The notes: generated by a model not told the origin, from the letters alone. Positions 1 to 7,862 are shown, numbered from the stretch's first letter. The stretch: 64,000 nucleotides of DNA from Roseateles oligotrophus (GCF_025717515.1 NZ_JAJIRN010000003.1:434001-498000); one strand, 5' to 3'. Numbers and translations are program-made.

Positions 1-1278
1 TTCGGTGTCCATGCCCACATCGACCCAGCCGAACAGGCCTTGCGGCGGCGCCACGAAGCGGCAGCTCGCCGCCTCGGCCAGCTTCATGCTGCGCTGGCGG
101 GCGGCGTCCAAGAGGGTCAAAACCCGCTCGGCATGGCGGCGCAATTGCCCCTGCTCCAGGCAATGGGCGACGGCACGCTCCAGCAAGGGGCTGGTGGTCA
201 GACTGCTGAGCAGTTTCAGGTTCGTGAGCTTCTCGATCCAGGCCGGGCTGGCGGCCAGATAGCCGACCCGCCAAGCGGGCGTCAAAATCTTTGAAAAGCC
301 CGAGACATAGATGGTGCGGCGCAGGCCGTCCAGAGCGGACAAGCGCGGCGCATGGTTGGGCGCCAGGAAGGCATAGGTATCGTCCTCGACGATCTGAAAG
401 TCACCTCGTTCGGCCAGACTGAGGATTTGGTGCGCATTCGCCAGCGACAAGCTGTTGCCGGTCGGGTTGTGCAGCACCGACACCGTCACATACATGCGCG
501 GGCGATGCTGTTCGATGAGCTGCTCCATCACGGCCAGGTCGGGGCCGTTGGCGCCACGCGGCACCGGCAGCAAGCGCATGCCGGCATGCGTCAGGCGGGC
601 AAACTCGATCGCCCAGCCGGGGTCATCCACCAGCACCGCGTCGCCCGGTTGCAGCAGCGTGCGGGTGATCAGGTCAAGCGCGTGGGTGGCGCCGACTGTG
701 GTAACGATCTGCTCGGCCGGGCAGGCGATGCCGAGATCGGCCAACCGCAGACCCAAGGCTTGGCGCAGACGGGCGTCGCCGGCCGGCTCCCCATAGTGCA
801 AGGCCAGTTGTTCGGCGCCGCTGCCGGCCTTCAGCACCTGGCGCATCGCTGCTTGCAGCATGGGCAGGTCCAGCCATTCGGCCGGCAAGGTGCCGAGGCC
901 CGGCGCGCGCTTGGCGTCGGCCTGAAACATGCCGCGTATCAAGGCAGTCGCGTCGACCGGCGGCGGCTGCGGCACCACCACCGCCGCGGCGGCGGGCGGT
1001 CTAGCTCTTGCGGCGGCCTGGCTGTCGCGTACGAAAAAGCCGCGCTGCTTGCGTGCTTCCAGCAGGCCGGCGGCCAGCAGTTGGTCATAAGCGGCCACCA
1101 CTGTGTAGGGGCTGACGCCGTGATGGCGCGCACATTCGCGTACCGAGGGCAGGCGCGCGCCGGGCAAGAGCAGGCGCTGCCGGATGCGCTCGGCAAAACG
1201 CTGTGCCAATTGCTGCGCCAAGGGTTGGCTGGCCTTGCGTGCAAGCGGGCTGCTGGGTATGGCTGCTGTGTTGGTCAT
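1..1278 (-). CDS. MocR-family (GntR HTH + aminotransferase fold) transcriptional regulator, partial
   Basis: The reading frame is open from an ATG at 1278 down to the window edge, so the C-terminus is missing. The N-terminus (about residues 18-90) is a GntR-type winged helix: it reads LPSVRECARHHGVSPYTVV followed by a wing rich in Arg/Lys. A linker leads into a fold-type I aminotransferase domain; the PLP-binding lysine is visible in GFSKILTPAWRVGY, at about residue 330 (codon 289-291). MocR/PdxR-like proteins bind PLP and usually control neighbouring amino-acid, vitamin B6 or GABA genes. It diverges from the LysE-type exporter at 1374 with only 95 bp between them, so it probably regulates that operon and itself. 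The effector cannot be read from sequence. The long plus-strand reading frame across this region is only a shadow. Confidence 0.9.
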   Translation of the reverse strand, partial: MTNTAAIPSSPLARKASQPLAQQLAQRFAERIRQRLLLPGARLPSVRECARHHGVSPYTVVAAYDQLLAAGLLEARKQRGFFVRDSQAAARARPPAAAAVVVPQPPPVDATALIRGMFQADAKRAPGLGTLPAEWLDLPMLQAAMRQVLKAGSGAEQLALHYGEPAGDARLRQALGLRLADLGIACPAEQIVTTVGATHALDLITRTLLQPGDAVLVDDPGWAIEFARLTHAGMRLLPVPRGANGPDLAVMEQLIEQHRPRMYVTVSVLHNPTGNSLSLANAHQILSLAERGDFQIVEDDTYAFLAPNHAPRLSALDGLRRTIYVSGFSKILTPAWRVGYLAASPAWIEKLTNLKLLSSLTTSPLLERAVAHCLEQGQLRRHAERVLTLLDAARQRSMKLAEAASCRFVAPPQGLFGWVDVGMDTE

Positions 1279-1373
1279 TTTGCCGATACAGATTGATCAA
1301 TTGACCGTAAAAGTGTACTGCAGCTGTATTGGTTGCGGGCAGCATACTGAGGCTCTGAAGTTGAGAGATTTGG
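1279..1373. promoter_or_regulatory. Divergent mocR/lysE control region
   Basis: These 95 bp separate the regulator from the exporter. They contain a perfect 10-bp palindrome ATTGATCAAT (1292-1301) running into TTGACC, a possible -35 for the rightward operon with a weak TGTATT about 18 bp downstream. Promoter assignment is tentative. Confidence 0.35.
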
Positions 1374-2000
1374 ATGCCCGCCATGATGACCCTGCCCACC
1401 TTGTTTGCCGTGATCGCATTTGCCACGGTCACCTCGATCACGCCCGGCCCCAACAATATGATGCTGCTGGCCTCGGGGGTTAACCACGGTTTCAAGAAGA
1501 CGCTGCCGCATATTGCCGGCATCAGCATCGGACTCCTGGTCCTGCTTTTGGCCGCCGGCCTCGGTCTGGGGGCCTTGTTGCAGCAATGGCCGCAGCTTTA
1601 TCTGGGGCTGAAGGTGGTGGGCGTGTCCTATATGGTGTGGCTGGCCTGGAAGCTCTGGCACGCCGAGGCACCGACCGGGCCGGCAGGGAATCCGGCAAGC
1701 TCAGGCCCGGCGAGTTTGATGGGTTTTTGGGGCGCGGCGGCGTTTCAGTGGGTCAACCCGAAGGCCTGGATGATTGCGATCGGCGCGGTGGCGGGCTTCA
1801 CGGCGCCGGATGGCGGCTTGGCGGCGATGCTGGGCTTGGCGCTGATCTGTGCGCTGGTCAATGCACCTTGTGTGGGCCTGTGGGCGTTTGCTGGCGCCAA
1901 GTTGAGCCGCTTCTTGGCTGAGCCTGCGCGCCGCCGCGCCTTCAATGCCGTGATGGCCTTGTCATTGCTGGCCAGTATCTGGCCGATGTTGGGAGCTTGA
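1374..2000 (+). CDS. LysE/RhtB family amino-acid exporter
   Basis: A 208-residue inner-membrane protein with five to six hydrophobic segments. It carries the family signature near the N-terminus (ITPGPNNMMLLASG, about residues 22-35) and the central WVNPKAW motif. RhtB/LysE proteins export amino acids such as threonine, homoserine, lysine or their analogues by proton exchange. A second ATG nine bases in (1383) is an alternative start. It is the first gene of a co-directional set with the racemase 3 bp downstream, which fits export of an amino acid made or altered by the following enzymes. The exact substrate is unknown. Confidence 0.9.
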   Translation: MPAMMTLPTLFAVIAFATVTSITPGPNNMMLLASGVNHGFKKTLPHIAGISIGLLVLLLAAGLGLGALLQQWPQLYLGLKVVGVSYMVWLAWKLWHAEAPTGPAGNPASSGPASLMGFWGAAAFQWVNPKAWMIAIGAVAGFTAPDGGLAAMLGLALICALVNAPCVGLWAFAGAKLSRFLAEPARRRAFNAVMALSLLASIWPMLGA

Positions 2001-2003
2001 GAG

Positions 2004-2714
2004 ATGAAGACCTTGGGAATTCTGGGCGGCATGAGTTGGGAGTCGACCGCCCATCTGTACAAGCTGCTGAATCAGGACGTGGCCGCCAGGCTGGGCGGAC
2101 TGCATAGCGCCGACCTGCTCTTGCGCAGCGTCGACTTTGCCGAGATCGAGGCGATGCAGCGCGCTGGCGACTGGGCCGCAGCCGGCCAAATGCTCGGCTT
2201 GGCCGGGCGCGGCTTGAAGGCGGCCGGCGCCGAGGGATTGCTGATTGCGACCAACACCATGCACAAGGTCGCCGACGAGGTCGAGCGCCTGAGCGGCCTG
2301 CCCTTGATCCATATCGTCGATGCGACGGCCGCTGGCTTGAAGGCGGCCGGCGTCAAACGCGCCGGTTTGTTGGCTACCCGCTACACGATGGAGCAAGATT
2401 TTTACCGGGGGCGCATGCAGGATAGGCATGGGATCGAGCTGCTGCTGCCAGGCCAAGAGGACCGCGACGAGGTTCACCGCATCATTTTCGAAGAGCTCTG
2501 CCGCGGCCAGATCTTGGCGCCCTCAAGAGCCCGCTATCAGCGCATCGTCCAGGGCTTGAGTGAGGCCGGAGCCGAGGCGGTGATTCTTGGCTGCACCGAA
2601 ATCTGCTTGCTGCTGGACCCGTCGGCTGCCGGCCCAACGCCCTTGTTCGACGGCACCGCCCTGCATGCCCGTGCGGCGGTGGACTGGATGTTGGGTGGTA
2701 CAACGTCAACTTAG
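2004..2714 (+). CDS. Aspartate/glutamate racemase family protein (YgeA-like)
   Basis: A 236-residue protein of the Asp/Glu racemase superfamily, which uses a pair of acid/base residues on two pseudo-symmetric domains. The N-terminal GILGGMSWEST motif is typical of the YgeA-like group. The first catalytic position is Thr83 (ATNTMHK) rather than Cys, and the second is Cys197 (LGCTE); this Thr/Cys pair matches the arrangement known for E. coli YgeA, a broad amino-acid racemase. The start lies 3 bp after the LysE gene. With the exporter and the PLP aminotransferase it suggests turnover or export of a D-amino acid; the substrate is inferred only. Confidence 0.85.
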   Translation: MKTLGILGGMSWESTAHLYKLLNQDVAARLGGLHSADLLLRSVDFAEIEAMQRAGDWAAAGQMLGLAGRGLKAAGAEGLLIATNTMHKVADEVERLSGLPLIHIVDATAAGLKAAGVKRAGLLATRYTMEQDFYRGRMQDRHGIELLLPGQEDRDEVHRIIFEELCRGQILAPSRARYQRIVQGLSEAGAEAVILGCTEICLLLDPSAAGPTPLFDGTALHARAAVDWMLGGTTST

Positions 2715-2755
2715 ACGGCCGAATCACGCCGCAACAAGCTTACAAGTGAGACAAC

Positions 2756-3967
2756 ATGAACTCAGTCTGGACCCAAGCGCGGCGTGCCGCGCGCATGAAC
2801 CCCTCGATCATTCGGGAAATCCTCAAGGTCACCGAAAAGCCCGGCATCCTGTCGATGGCCGGTGGCCTGCCCTCGGCCGATACCTTTCCGGTCGCGGAGC
2901 TGAAGGCCGCCTGCGACAAAGTCCTGAACGAGAACGCCAAAGAGGCGCTGCAATACGCGGCCAGCGAAGGCTTCGCGCCGCTGCGCGAATGGGTGGCGCA
3001 GCGGGTCACCAGCTTGGGCATGCAGGTCACGCCCGATCAGGTGCTGATTACCAGCGGTTCGCAGCAGGGCCTGGATCTGGTCGGCAAGATTCTCTGTGAC
3101 GCCGGCGCGCCGGTGGCCGTCGAAACGCCCACCTATCTCGGTGCGCTGCAGGCCTTCACGCCCTATGAGCCCATCTTCACCAGCCTGGACAGCGATGAGC
3201 AGGGTGTTGACCCGGCCGCCATCGCCCGCCTGCCGCATGATGCGCCGGGTACGCGCTTCGCCTATCTCTTGCCCAATTACCAAAACCCGACCGGCCGCGT
3301 GATGAGCCTGGAGCGGCGCCAAGCAGCGGTCGCCGCGGCCAAGGCAGCGGGCGTGCCCATCGTCGAAGACAACCCCTACGGCGACCTCTGGTTTGATGAG
3401 CCGCCGCTGCCTTCGCTGGCCTCGCTGTGGCCCGAGGGCGTGATCTATCTGGGCTCCTTCAGCAAGGTCTTGACACCGGGTTTCCGGCTCGGTTTCATGA
3501 TTGCGCCGCCCGAGTTGTATCCCAAGCTCTTGCAGGCCAAGCAAGCCGCCGACCTGCACACGCCGGGCTTCAATCAGCGTGTTGTTTACGAAGTCGTGCG
3601 CAACGGTTTCCTTGACGAGCATGTGCCCAAGATCCGCGCCCGCTACAAGGCCAACCGCGATGCGATGGCCGAGGGGCTGAAGCAGCATCTTCCGCCGGGC
3701 TGCGAATGGCAAACGCCGAAGGGAGGCATGTTCTTCTGGATTCGCCTGCCCGAGGGGCTGAATGCGATGGACTTGCTGCCCAAGGCGGTCGACGCCGGCA
3801 TCGCCTTTGTGCCGGGCGCAGCCTTCTATGCCCATACGCCCGACCCGCGCGCGATGCGCCTGTCTTTTGTCACCTTGACGCCACCGCAGATTGAAGAGGG
3901 CGTGGCGATACTCGGCCGGGTCTTGCGTACTGCCTTGGAAGACATCGGCGCCGAATCAGCCCCATGA
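2756..3967 (+). CDS. PLP-dependent aminotransferase class I/II (2-aminoadipate/LysN-like)
   Basis: A 403-residue fold-type I aminotransferase lacking the GntR domain of its MocR relatives. PLP-contacting motifs are in order: SGSQQGLDL near residue 101, PNYQNPTGR near 179, EDNPYGDL near 208 and the Schiff-base lysine in GSFSKVLTPGFRLGF near 238. This matches the LysN / alpha-aminoadipate transaminase group, enzymes of broad specificity for large L-amino acids. It sits 41 bp after the racemase, and its stop overlaps the start of the PhzF-like gene by 4 bp, so it is translationally coupled to it. The physiological substrate is unknown. Confidence 0.9.
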   Translation: MNSVWTQARRAARMNPSIIREILKVTEKPGILSMAGGLPSADTFPVAELKAACDKVLNENAKEALQYAASEGFAPLREWVAQRVTSLGMQVTPDQVLITSGSQQGLDLVGKILCDAGAPVAVETPTYLGALQAFTPYEPIFTSLDSDEQGVDPAAIARLPHDAPGTRFAYLLPNYQNPTGRVMSLERRQAAVAAAKAAGVPIVEDNPYGDLWFDEPPLPSLASLWPEGVIYLGSFSKVLTPGFRLGFMIAPPELYPKLLQAKQAADLHTPGFNQRVVYEVVRNGFLDEHVPKIRARYKANRDAMAEGLKQHLPPGCEWQTPKGGMFFWIRLPEGLNAMDLLPKAVDAGIAFVPGAAFYAHTPDPRAMRLSFVTLTPPQIEEGVAILGRVLRTALEDIGAESAP

Positions 3968-4821
3968 GTCTGCAAACGAGGCGCTTCGCTCAGGTCGATG
4001 TGTTCACGGCCATGCCCTTGCTGGGCAACCCCTTGGCTGTCGTTATCGATGCCGAGGGTTTGAGTGATGCGGCGATGGCCAGCTTTGCCCGCTGGACCAA
4101 TCTGTCGGAGACGACTTTTCTGCTGCCGCCGACCGATCCGCAAGCCGACTACCGTTTGCGCATCTTTACGCCCGGCGGTGAGCTGCCTTTTGCCGGCCAC
4201 CCGACGCTGGGTTCGGCGCATTGCTGGCTGGCGGCCGGCGGAACGCCGCGCAACAAGCTTGAGTTGCTGCAGCAATGCGACATCGGCCTGGTGCGCATCA
4301 AGCGGGTGGTCGAGCGCAGCGGCAAGGAGAGGCTGGCATTTGCCGCGCCGCCGCTGCGCCGGGGCGGCCCGGTGGCAGCGGACTTGCATGAGCAGGTCTT
4401 GCGCTCGCTGCGCCTGCCCGCCGAGGAGGTGCTGGACGTGGTGTGGGTGGACAACGGCCCGCCCTGGATTGCGGCCAGGCTGAAGAGCGCCGAGGCGGTC
4501 TTGGCCCTGACGCCGGATTTCAACGCCATGGCCGGCCTCGAATTGGGCGTCGTCGGCGCCTACCCGAGCGGGGCCAAACAGCAGTTCGAGGTGCGCGCCT
4601 TTGTGCCCGGCATGGGCGTACCCGAAGACCCTGTCACCGGCAGCCTCAATGCGGGCTTGGCGCTGTGGATGTTGGAGAAGGGCTTGTGCAGCGACAGCTA
4701 TGTGGTGGCGCAGGGCAAGATGCTCGGGCGTGCCGGCCGCATCCATGTACAGCGCAGCGGTGCTGATGTCTGGATCGGTGGTGACGTAACGCCGATGATC
4801 AACGGCGAAGTGCGGCTGTGA
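3964..4821 (+). CDS. PhzF family isomerase/epimerase-like protein
   Basis: A 285-residue protein with the PhzF (diaminopimelate-epimerase-like) fold. The conserved catalytic glutamate is Glu49 in NLSETTFLL, and the family markers GGELPFAGHPTLGSA and EDPVTGSLNAGLA are present in the expected places. PhzF itself isomerises trans-2,3-dihydro-3-hydroxyanthranilate, but most homologues outside phenazine clusters have no assigned reaction, and no phenazine genes are nearby. The ATG overlaps the preceding stop (ATGA), indicating coupling to the aminotransferase. Its place in this set suggests a role in amino-acid side-chain chemistry, which is inference. Confidence 0.88.
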   Translation: MSLQTRRFAQVDVFTAMPLLGNPLAVVIDAEGLSDAAMASFARWTNLSETTFLLPPTDPQADYRLRIFTPGGELPFAGHPTLGSAHCWLAAGGTPRNKLELLQQCDIGLVRIKRVVERSGKERLAFAAPPLRRGGPVAADLHEQVLRSLRLPAEEVLDVVWVDNGPPWIAARLKSAEAVLALTPDFNAMAGLELGVVGAYPSGAKQQFEVRAFVPGMGVPEDPVTGSLNAGLALWMLEKGLCSDSYVVAQGKMLGRAGRIHVQRSGADVWIGGDVTPMINGEVRL

Positions 4822-4831
4822 GTGTGCAATT

Positions 4832-5482
4832 GTGAGTTTGCGGCTTGATCATCTGGTGATTGGTGCCGCCAGCCTGGCCGAGGGCGAGGCCTGGTGCGAG
4901 GCGACGCTGGGTGTTCGGCCCAGCGGTGGCGGCAAGCATCTGTTGATGAGCACGCATAACCGCCTGCTCAATCTGAGCGGGCCGAGCTTCCCGCGCTGCT
5001 ACTTGGAGATCATCGCCATCGATCCGGATGCTCCGCCGCCTGGGCGGGCGCGCTGGTTCGATCTCGATTCACCTGCCTTGCAGCAGCGTTTGCGGGTCGA
5101 AGGGCCGGGGCTGATCCATTGGGTGGCCAGGGTCGATGGCGATCTGGAGGCACAACTGATTGCTTGGCGAGAGCAGGGCGCCGAGGCGGGTGAGGCCGTG
5201 GCGGCGTCGCGCATGACCGCGGCCGGCGAGCTGCGCTGGCGGATTGCCTTGAGAGCCGATGGTCAACGCCTTTTCGGCGGTGCGCTGCCCTTGCTGATCG
5301 AGTGGGGCGAGGTGCACCCGGCCGATGGCTTACCGAACAGTGGCGTGAGTTTGCAGCAATTGCTGCTTCGCTTGCCACAGCCGGGCTTGCTGCCAGGTTT
5401 GGCTGCCGATGCCGGCGAGGCCTGGCTTGAGGCCCGGTTGCAGACGCCCTTAGGCCTTGTTTCCCTGCCATTGATGACGTGA
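4832..5482 (+). CDS. VOC-superfamily glyoxalase-like protein
   Basis: A 216-residue protein whose first half (LRLDHLVIGAASLAEGEAW) matches the glyoxalase-like domain that begins with the metal-ligand His of the VOC fold (His7). GTG at 4832 is chosen as start because the upstream frame offers nothing better and it lies 10 bp after the PhzF stop. VOC proteins bind a divalent metal and act as dioxygenases, isomerases or resistance proteins; this subgroup has no defined reaction. It is co-directional with the amino-acid genes around it. Function is unassigned. Confidence 0.78.
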   Translation: MSLRLDHLVIGAASLAEGEAWCEATLGVRPSGGGKHLLMSTHNRLLNLSGPSFPRCYLEIIAIDPDAPPPGRARWFDLDSPALQQRLRVEGPGLIHWVARVDGDLEAQLIAWREQGAEAGEAVAASRMTAAGELRWRIALRADGQRLFGGALPLLIEWGEVHPADGLPNSGVSLQQLLLRLPQPGLLPGLAADAGEAWLEARLQTPLGLVSLPLMT

Positions 5483-5495
5483 AGGTTGGAGCGCG

Positions 5496-6245
5496 ATGAC
5501 GACGCATAGCGAAGAGCTGTTTCGGGAAGACTCCACCTTGCGCGAATGCGCGGCCATCGTGCTGCGCATCGACGAGCGCGGTCTGTTGTTGGACCGGACG
5601 GTGTTTTATCCCTTGGGTGGCGGGCAGGCCGGCGATGTGGGCGAGCTGCTCTTGGTCGATGGCCGGGTCGTCAACATCGCCGACACCCGCAAAGGCAAGG
5701 GAGAGGGCGCCGAGGGCGAAATCCTGCATCTGCCGGCTCCCGGTCAGGAGGCCTTGCTGGCCGGTTTGCAGCCGGGTATTGGCCTTGTTGCTCGCTTGAA
5801 CTGGCCGCGCCGGCATGCCTTGATGCGCTTTCACTCGGCGACCCATTTGCTCTGTGCGCTGGTGCCGCATCCGGTTGATGGTTGTTCGATCACCGAGACC
5901 TATGCGCGGCTGGACTTCCACATGACCGAGGCCTTGAGCAAGGAAGAGCTGACGGCGGGCCTGGCCCGTTTGGTGGCCGAGGCGCACCCGGTCAGTCACA
6001 GCTGGATAAGCGAGGCGGAGCTGGATGCCAATCCGGGCCTGGTACGCAGCATGAGCGTGCAGCCGCCGCGTGGCATGGGGCGTGTGCGGGTCTTGAAGAT
6101 CGACGGGGTTGACCTGCAGCCTTGTGGGGGCACCCATGTCGCCAACACCGCCGAAATCGGGGCCGTGGTCGTCACGAAGATTGAGAAGAAAAGCGCCTCG
6201 ACCCGCAGGGTCGTGCTCGGCTTTGCCGAGTCAGCCGCAGGCTGA
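5496..6245 (+). CDS. Alanyl-tRNA editing protein (AlaX type)
   Basis: A 249-residue stand-alone relative of the AlaRS editing domain, which hydrolyses mischarged Ser- or Gly-tRNA(Ala). The four zinc ligands are visible: His113 and His117 in HSATH, Cys210 and His214 in CGGTH. The GGGQAGD motif near residue 41 is the usual editing-domain marker. The last 16 codons (Ala234-Gly249) and the stop lie inside the first unit of a 123-bp tandem repeat, so the 3' end is unusually structured. It starts 13 bp after the VOC gene and is the last gene of this run. Placement behind amino-acid enzymes may be a safeguard against mischarging, but that is inference. Confidence 0.9.
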   Translation: MTTHSEELFREDSTLRECAAIVLRIDERGLLLDRTVFYPLGGGQAGDVGELLLVDGRVVNIADTRKGKGEGAEGEILHLPAPGQEALLAGLQPGIGLVARLNWPRRHALMRFHSATHLLCALVPHPVDGCSITETYARLDFHMTEALSKEELTAGLARLVAEAHPVSHSWISEAELDANPGLVRSMSVQPPRGMGRVRVLKIDGVDLQPCGGTHVANTAEIGAVVVTKIEKKSASTRRVVLGFAESAAG

Positions 6246-6259
6246 AGGCGCTTTTCTTC
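6185..6259 (+). other. Cloverleaf-like nested inverted repeat
   Basis: A perfect 14-bp inverted repeat (6185-6198 with 6246-6259, GAAGAAAAGCGCCT and its complement) encloses exactly three hairpins: 6199-6213 (CGACCC-GCA-GGGTCG), 6216-6230 (CTCGGC-TTT-GCCGAG) and 6231-6245 (TCAGCC-GCA-GGCTGA). Only 2 nt of the enclosed 47 are unpaired outside the loops. The gene's TGA stop is the last three bases of the third hairpin. It may act as a transcript-end structure or a REP-like element; function unknown. Confidence 0.75.
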
Positions 6260-6265
6260 GGGGAG

Positions 6266-6294
6266 CACTCATTTCGGCGCAGCCGAAGTGGGTG
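6266..6294 (+). other. 13-bp hairpin in repeat unit 1
   Basis: Arms 6266-6278 and 6282-6294 pair over 13 positions around a GCA loop, the core being TTCGGC-GCA-GCCGAA. Two of the pairs are G-U only when read as plus-strand RNA, which suggests the structure matters in the transcript of that strand. The same hairpin recurs 123 bp downstream. It is not followed directly by a T-run, so it is not a standard terminator. Confidence 0.6.
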
Positions 6295-6453
6295 ATCACC
6301 AGAATAGTAAAAGGGTGGCCTCGACCCGCAGGGTCGTGCTCGGCTTTGCCGAGTCAGCCGGAGGCTGAAGGTGCTTTTCTTCGGGGAGCACTCATTTCGG
6401 CGCAGCCGAAGTGGGTGATCACCAGAATAGTAAAAGTGTGGCCTCGACCCGCA

Positions 6454-6602
6454 TGGGCTGAGGCCGCGCATGTGGCGCCGGAAGGCGGCGCGTGGCTGCC
6501 GAAGGCTCAGTCGCGATACCGGCGACTGGGCCGTGCTCGGCTTTGCCCAGCCTTGCGAAGCATGAAGGCCGGTTTCTTCTTTTTCCAACCAAGTTCAATG
6601 CC
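6454..6602 (+). repeat. Diverged copy of the repeat ahead of the GST gene
   Basis: No gene is supported here. A 20-nt block at 6528-6547 matches 19 of 20 positions of 6208-6227 in unit 1 and is again flanked by hairpins: CAGTCGC with GCGACTG around 6509-6529, and CTGGGC with GCCCAG around it. It is followed by a T/C-rich run just before the GST start. I read it as an older, degraded unit of the same element. Confidence 0.55.
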
Positions 6603-7232
6603 ATGAAAATACTCGGCAAAGCCAGCTCCATCAACGTCCGCAAAGTGCTCTGGACCTGCACCGAACTCGGCCTCGATTACGAGCGTGAGGATTGGGGCTC
6701 CGGCTTCGCCTCGACCGAAGCGCCCGAGTTCCTGGCCTTGAATCCGAATGCGATGGTGCCGGTCTTGATCGATGCTGACTTTGTGCTGTGGGAGTCCAAC
6801 AGCATTTGCCGTTACTTGGCGGCGCGTGAGCAGCGTATTGATTTGCTGCCGGCGCAGCCCCGCGAGCGCGCCATCGTCGAGCAATGGATGGATTGGCAGG
6901 CCGGTGAGTTCAATAACTCCTGGCGCTATGCCTTCATGAGCCTAGTGCGGCAAAGTCCGGCGCATCGGGATCCGGCGCTCTTGAGTGCGGGCGTGGCAAA
7001 TTGGAACCGCCACGTCGAAATCCTGGCGCGCCGCTTGGCCCAGACCGGCGCTTTTGTGGCCGGCGATACGTTCAGCTTGGCCGACGTGGTCTTGGGTCTG
7101 TCGGCACAGCGCTGGTTGATGGCGCCCTTGGATGCTCATGGTCGCCCGGAGTTGCCGGCGATTGCGGCCTACTGCGAGCGCTTGAGCGAGCGGCCGGGCT
7201 TCATCGCGCACGGCCGCAACGGCATGGCCTGA
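6603..7232 (+). CDS. Glutathione S-transferase family protein
   Basis: A 209-residue cytosolic GST. The N-terminal thioredoxin-like domain (about residues 1-78) has the glutathione-contacting NAMVPVLID and WESNSICRYL segments; the C-terminal helical domain includes AGDTFSLADVVLG with the conserved N-capping Asp. The ATG at 6603 is preferred over an upstream in-frame codon at 6492 because homology to GST begins exactly there (MKILGKASSINVRKV). GSTs conjugate glutathione to electrophiles or act as peroxidases or isomerases; no specific substrate can be named. It ends 8 bp from the convergent cytochrome c' gene. Confidence 0.9.
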   Translation: MKILGKASSINVRKVLWTCTELGLDYEREDWGSGFASTEAPEFLALNPNAMVPVLIDADFVLWESNSICRYLAAREQRIDLLPAQPRERAIVEQWMDWQAGEFNNSWRYAFMSLVRQSPAHRDPALLSAGVANWNRHVEILARRLAQTGAFVAGDTFSLADVVLGLSAQRWLMAPLDAHGRPELPAIAAYCERLSERPGFIAHGRNGMA

Positions 7233-7239
7233 GGGCCGC

Positions 7240-7719
7240 CTACTTCAGGTCGTCGTTCTGGAAACTGTCGTGGCAGGCCTTGCAGCTCTGCCCGACGCCA
7301 CCGACCGCCGCCTTGATCTGATCCAGATTGCCGCCCTTGGCCGCCGCATCCAGCTTGGCGATTTCGCCGATCATCTTGTCGGAGGCTTCCTTGAACTTGG
7401 CGGACTCCTTCCAGATCTCGGGCTTGGCGCGCGTTGGCAGACCCTTGTCGGTGCCCTCGCCAAAGGCCGCCAAAGGCAGCTTGGCGATCATGCTCACGAC
7501 TTCGGCATTGGCCGCGACGGCCTTGGCATCGAAGGGGACCTTGCCGTTGGCCATTGCCGCAATGCGGCCGAAATGGGTGGCCAAGATACTCATCGATGAC
7601 TGCCGATACTTGATGGCATGTTCCGGTTTCTGGAACTGTGCGTGGGCGGGCAGGGCGGCGCAGAGGCCGACCATGCTGGCCACGCAGCTCGCGGCGATCA
7701 GGAGTTTTCTTTTTTCCAT
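7240..7719 (-). CDS. Cytochrome c' (class II c-type cytochrome)
   Basis: A 159-residue exported protein. An N-terminal Sec signal (MEKRKLLIAASCVASMVGLCAALPAHA) is followed by a four-helix-bundle sequence and the C-terminal haem attachment motif CKACH, which is the class II arrangement. The start at 7719 is chosen because a good ribosome-binding site (AAGGAAG) lies just upstream; a longer frame from 7770 would bury the signal peptide. Cytochromes c' are periplasmic and bind NO, CO or pass electrons. It diverges from a cytochrome b561 gene, a pairing common in proteobacteria that suggests electron transfer between them. Confidence 0.9.
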   Translation of the reverse strand: MEKRKLLIAASCVASMVGLCAALPAHAQFQKPEHAIKYRQSSMSILATHFGRIAAMANGKVPFDAKAVAANAEVVSMIAKLPLAAFGEGTDKGLPTRAKPEIWKESAKFKEASDKMIGEIAKLDAAAKGGNLDQIKAAVGGVGQSCKACHDSFQNDDLK

Positions 7720-7862
7720 GCTGGCTTCCTTGGGTTTTTGCATTGGCTGGTGATTTTGGACGGCAAGCAAAGTCGCTGGCCCGCTGCAGTGTAGACAGCC
7801 GGCGCGATCTTTGCAGCCAGGGCCGCATGCGTTATCGTTGAATACATCGAAAGGGAGATCTG

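Larger units (their letters stand above)
6185..6453 (+). repeat. 123-bp tandem repeat, two full units and a 13-bp start of a third
   Basis: Units run 6195-6317 and 6318-6440; a third begins at 6441 and diverges after about 13 bp. The two units are nearly identical. The period equals 41 codons, so frame is kept. Each unit holds three adjacent 15-nt hairpins with 6-bp stems and 3-nt loops, then a longer hairpin with a GCA loop, and ends near the palindrome GGTGATCACC. The first unit starts inside the AlaX coding region. I recognise no insertion sequence, and no protein is convincingly encoded. Confidence 0.93.

Noticed and set aside
352-1296. A 314-codon open frame on the plus strand opposite the MocR gene
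   Set aside because: It is antisense to a clear GntR/aminotransferase frame, has no recognisable motif and follows the third-position GC pattern of the real gene.
6109-6606. A 165-codon frame crossing both 123-bp repeat units
   Set aside because: It is open mainly because the unit is a multiple of three; it starts inside AlaX in another frame, has no ribosome-binding site and gives a low-complexity 41-residue repeat.
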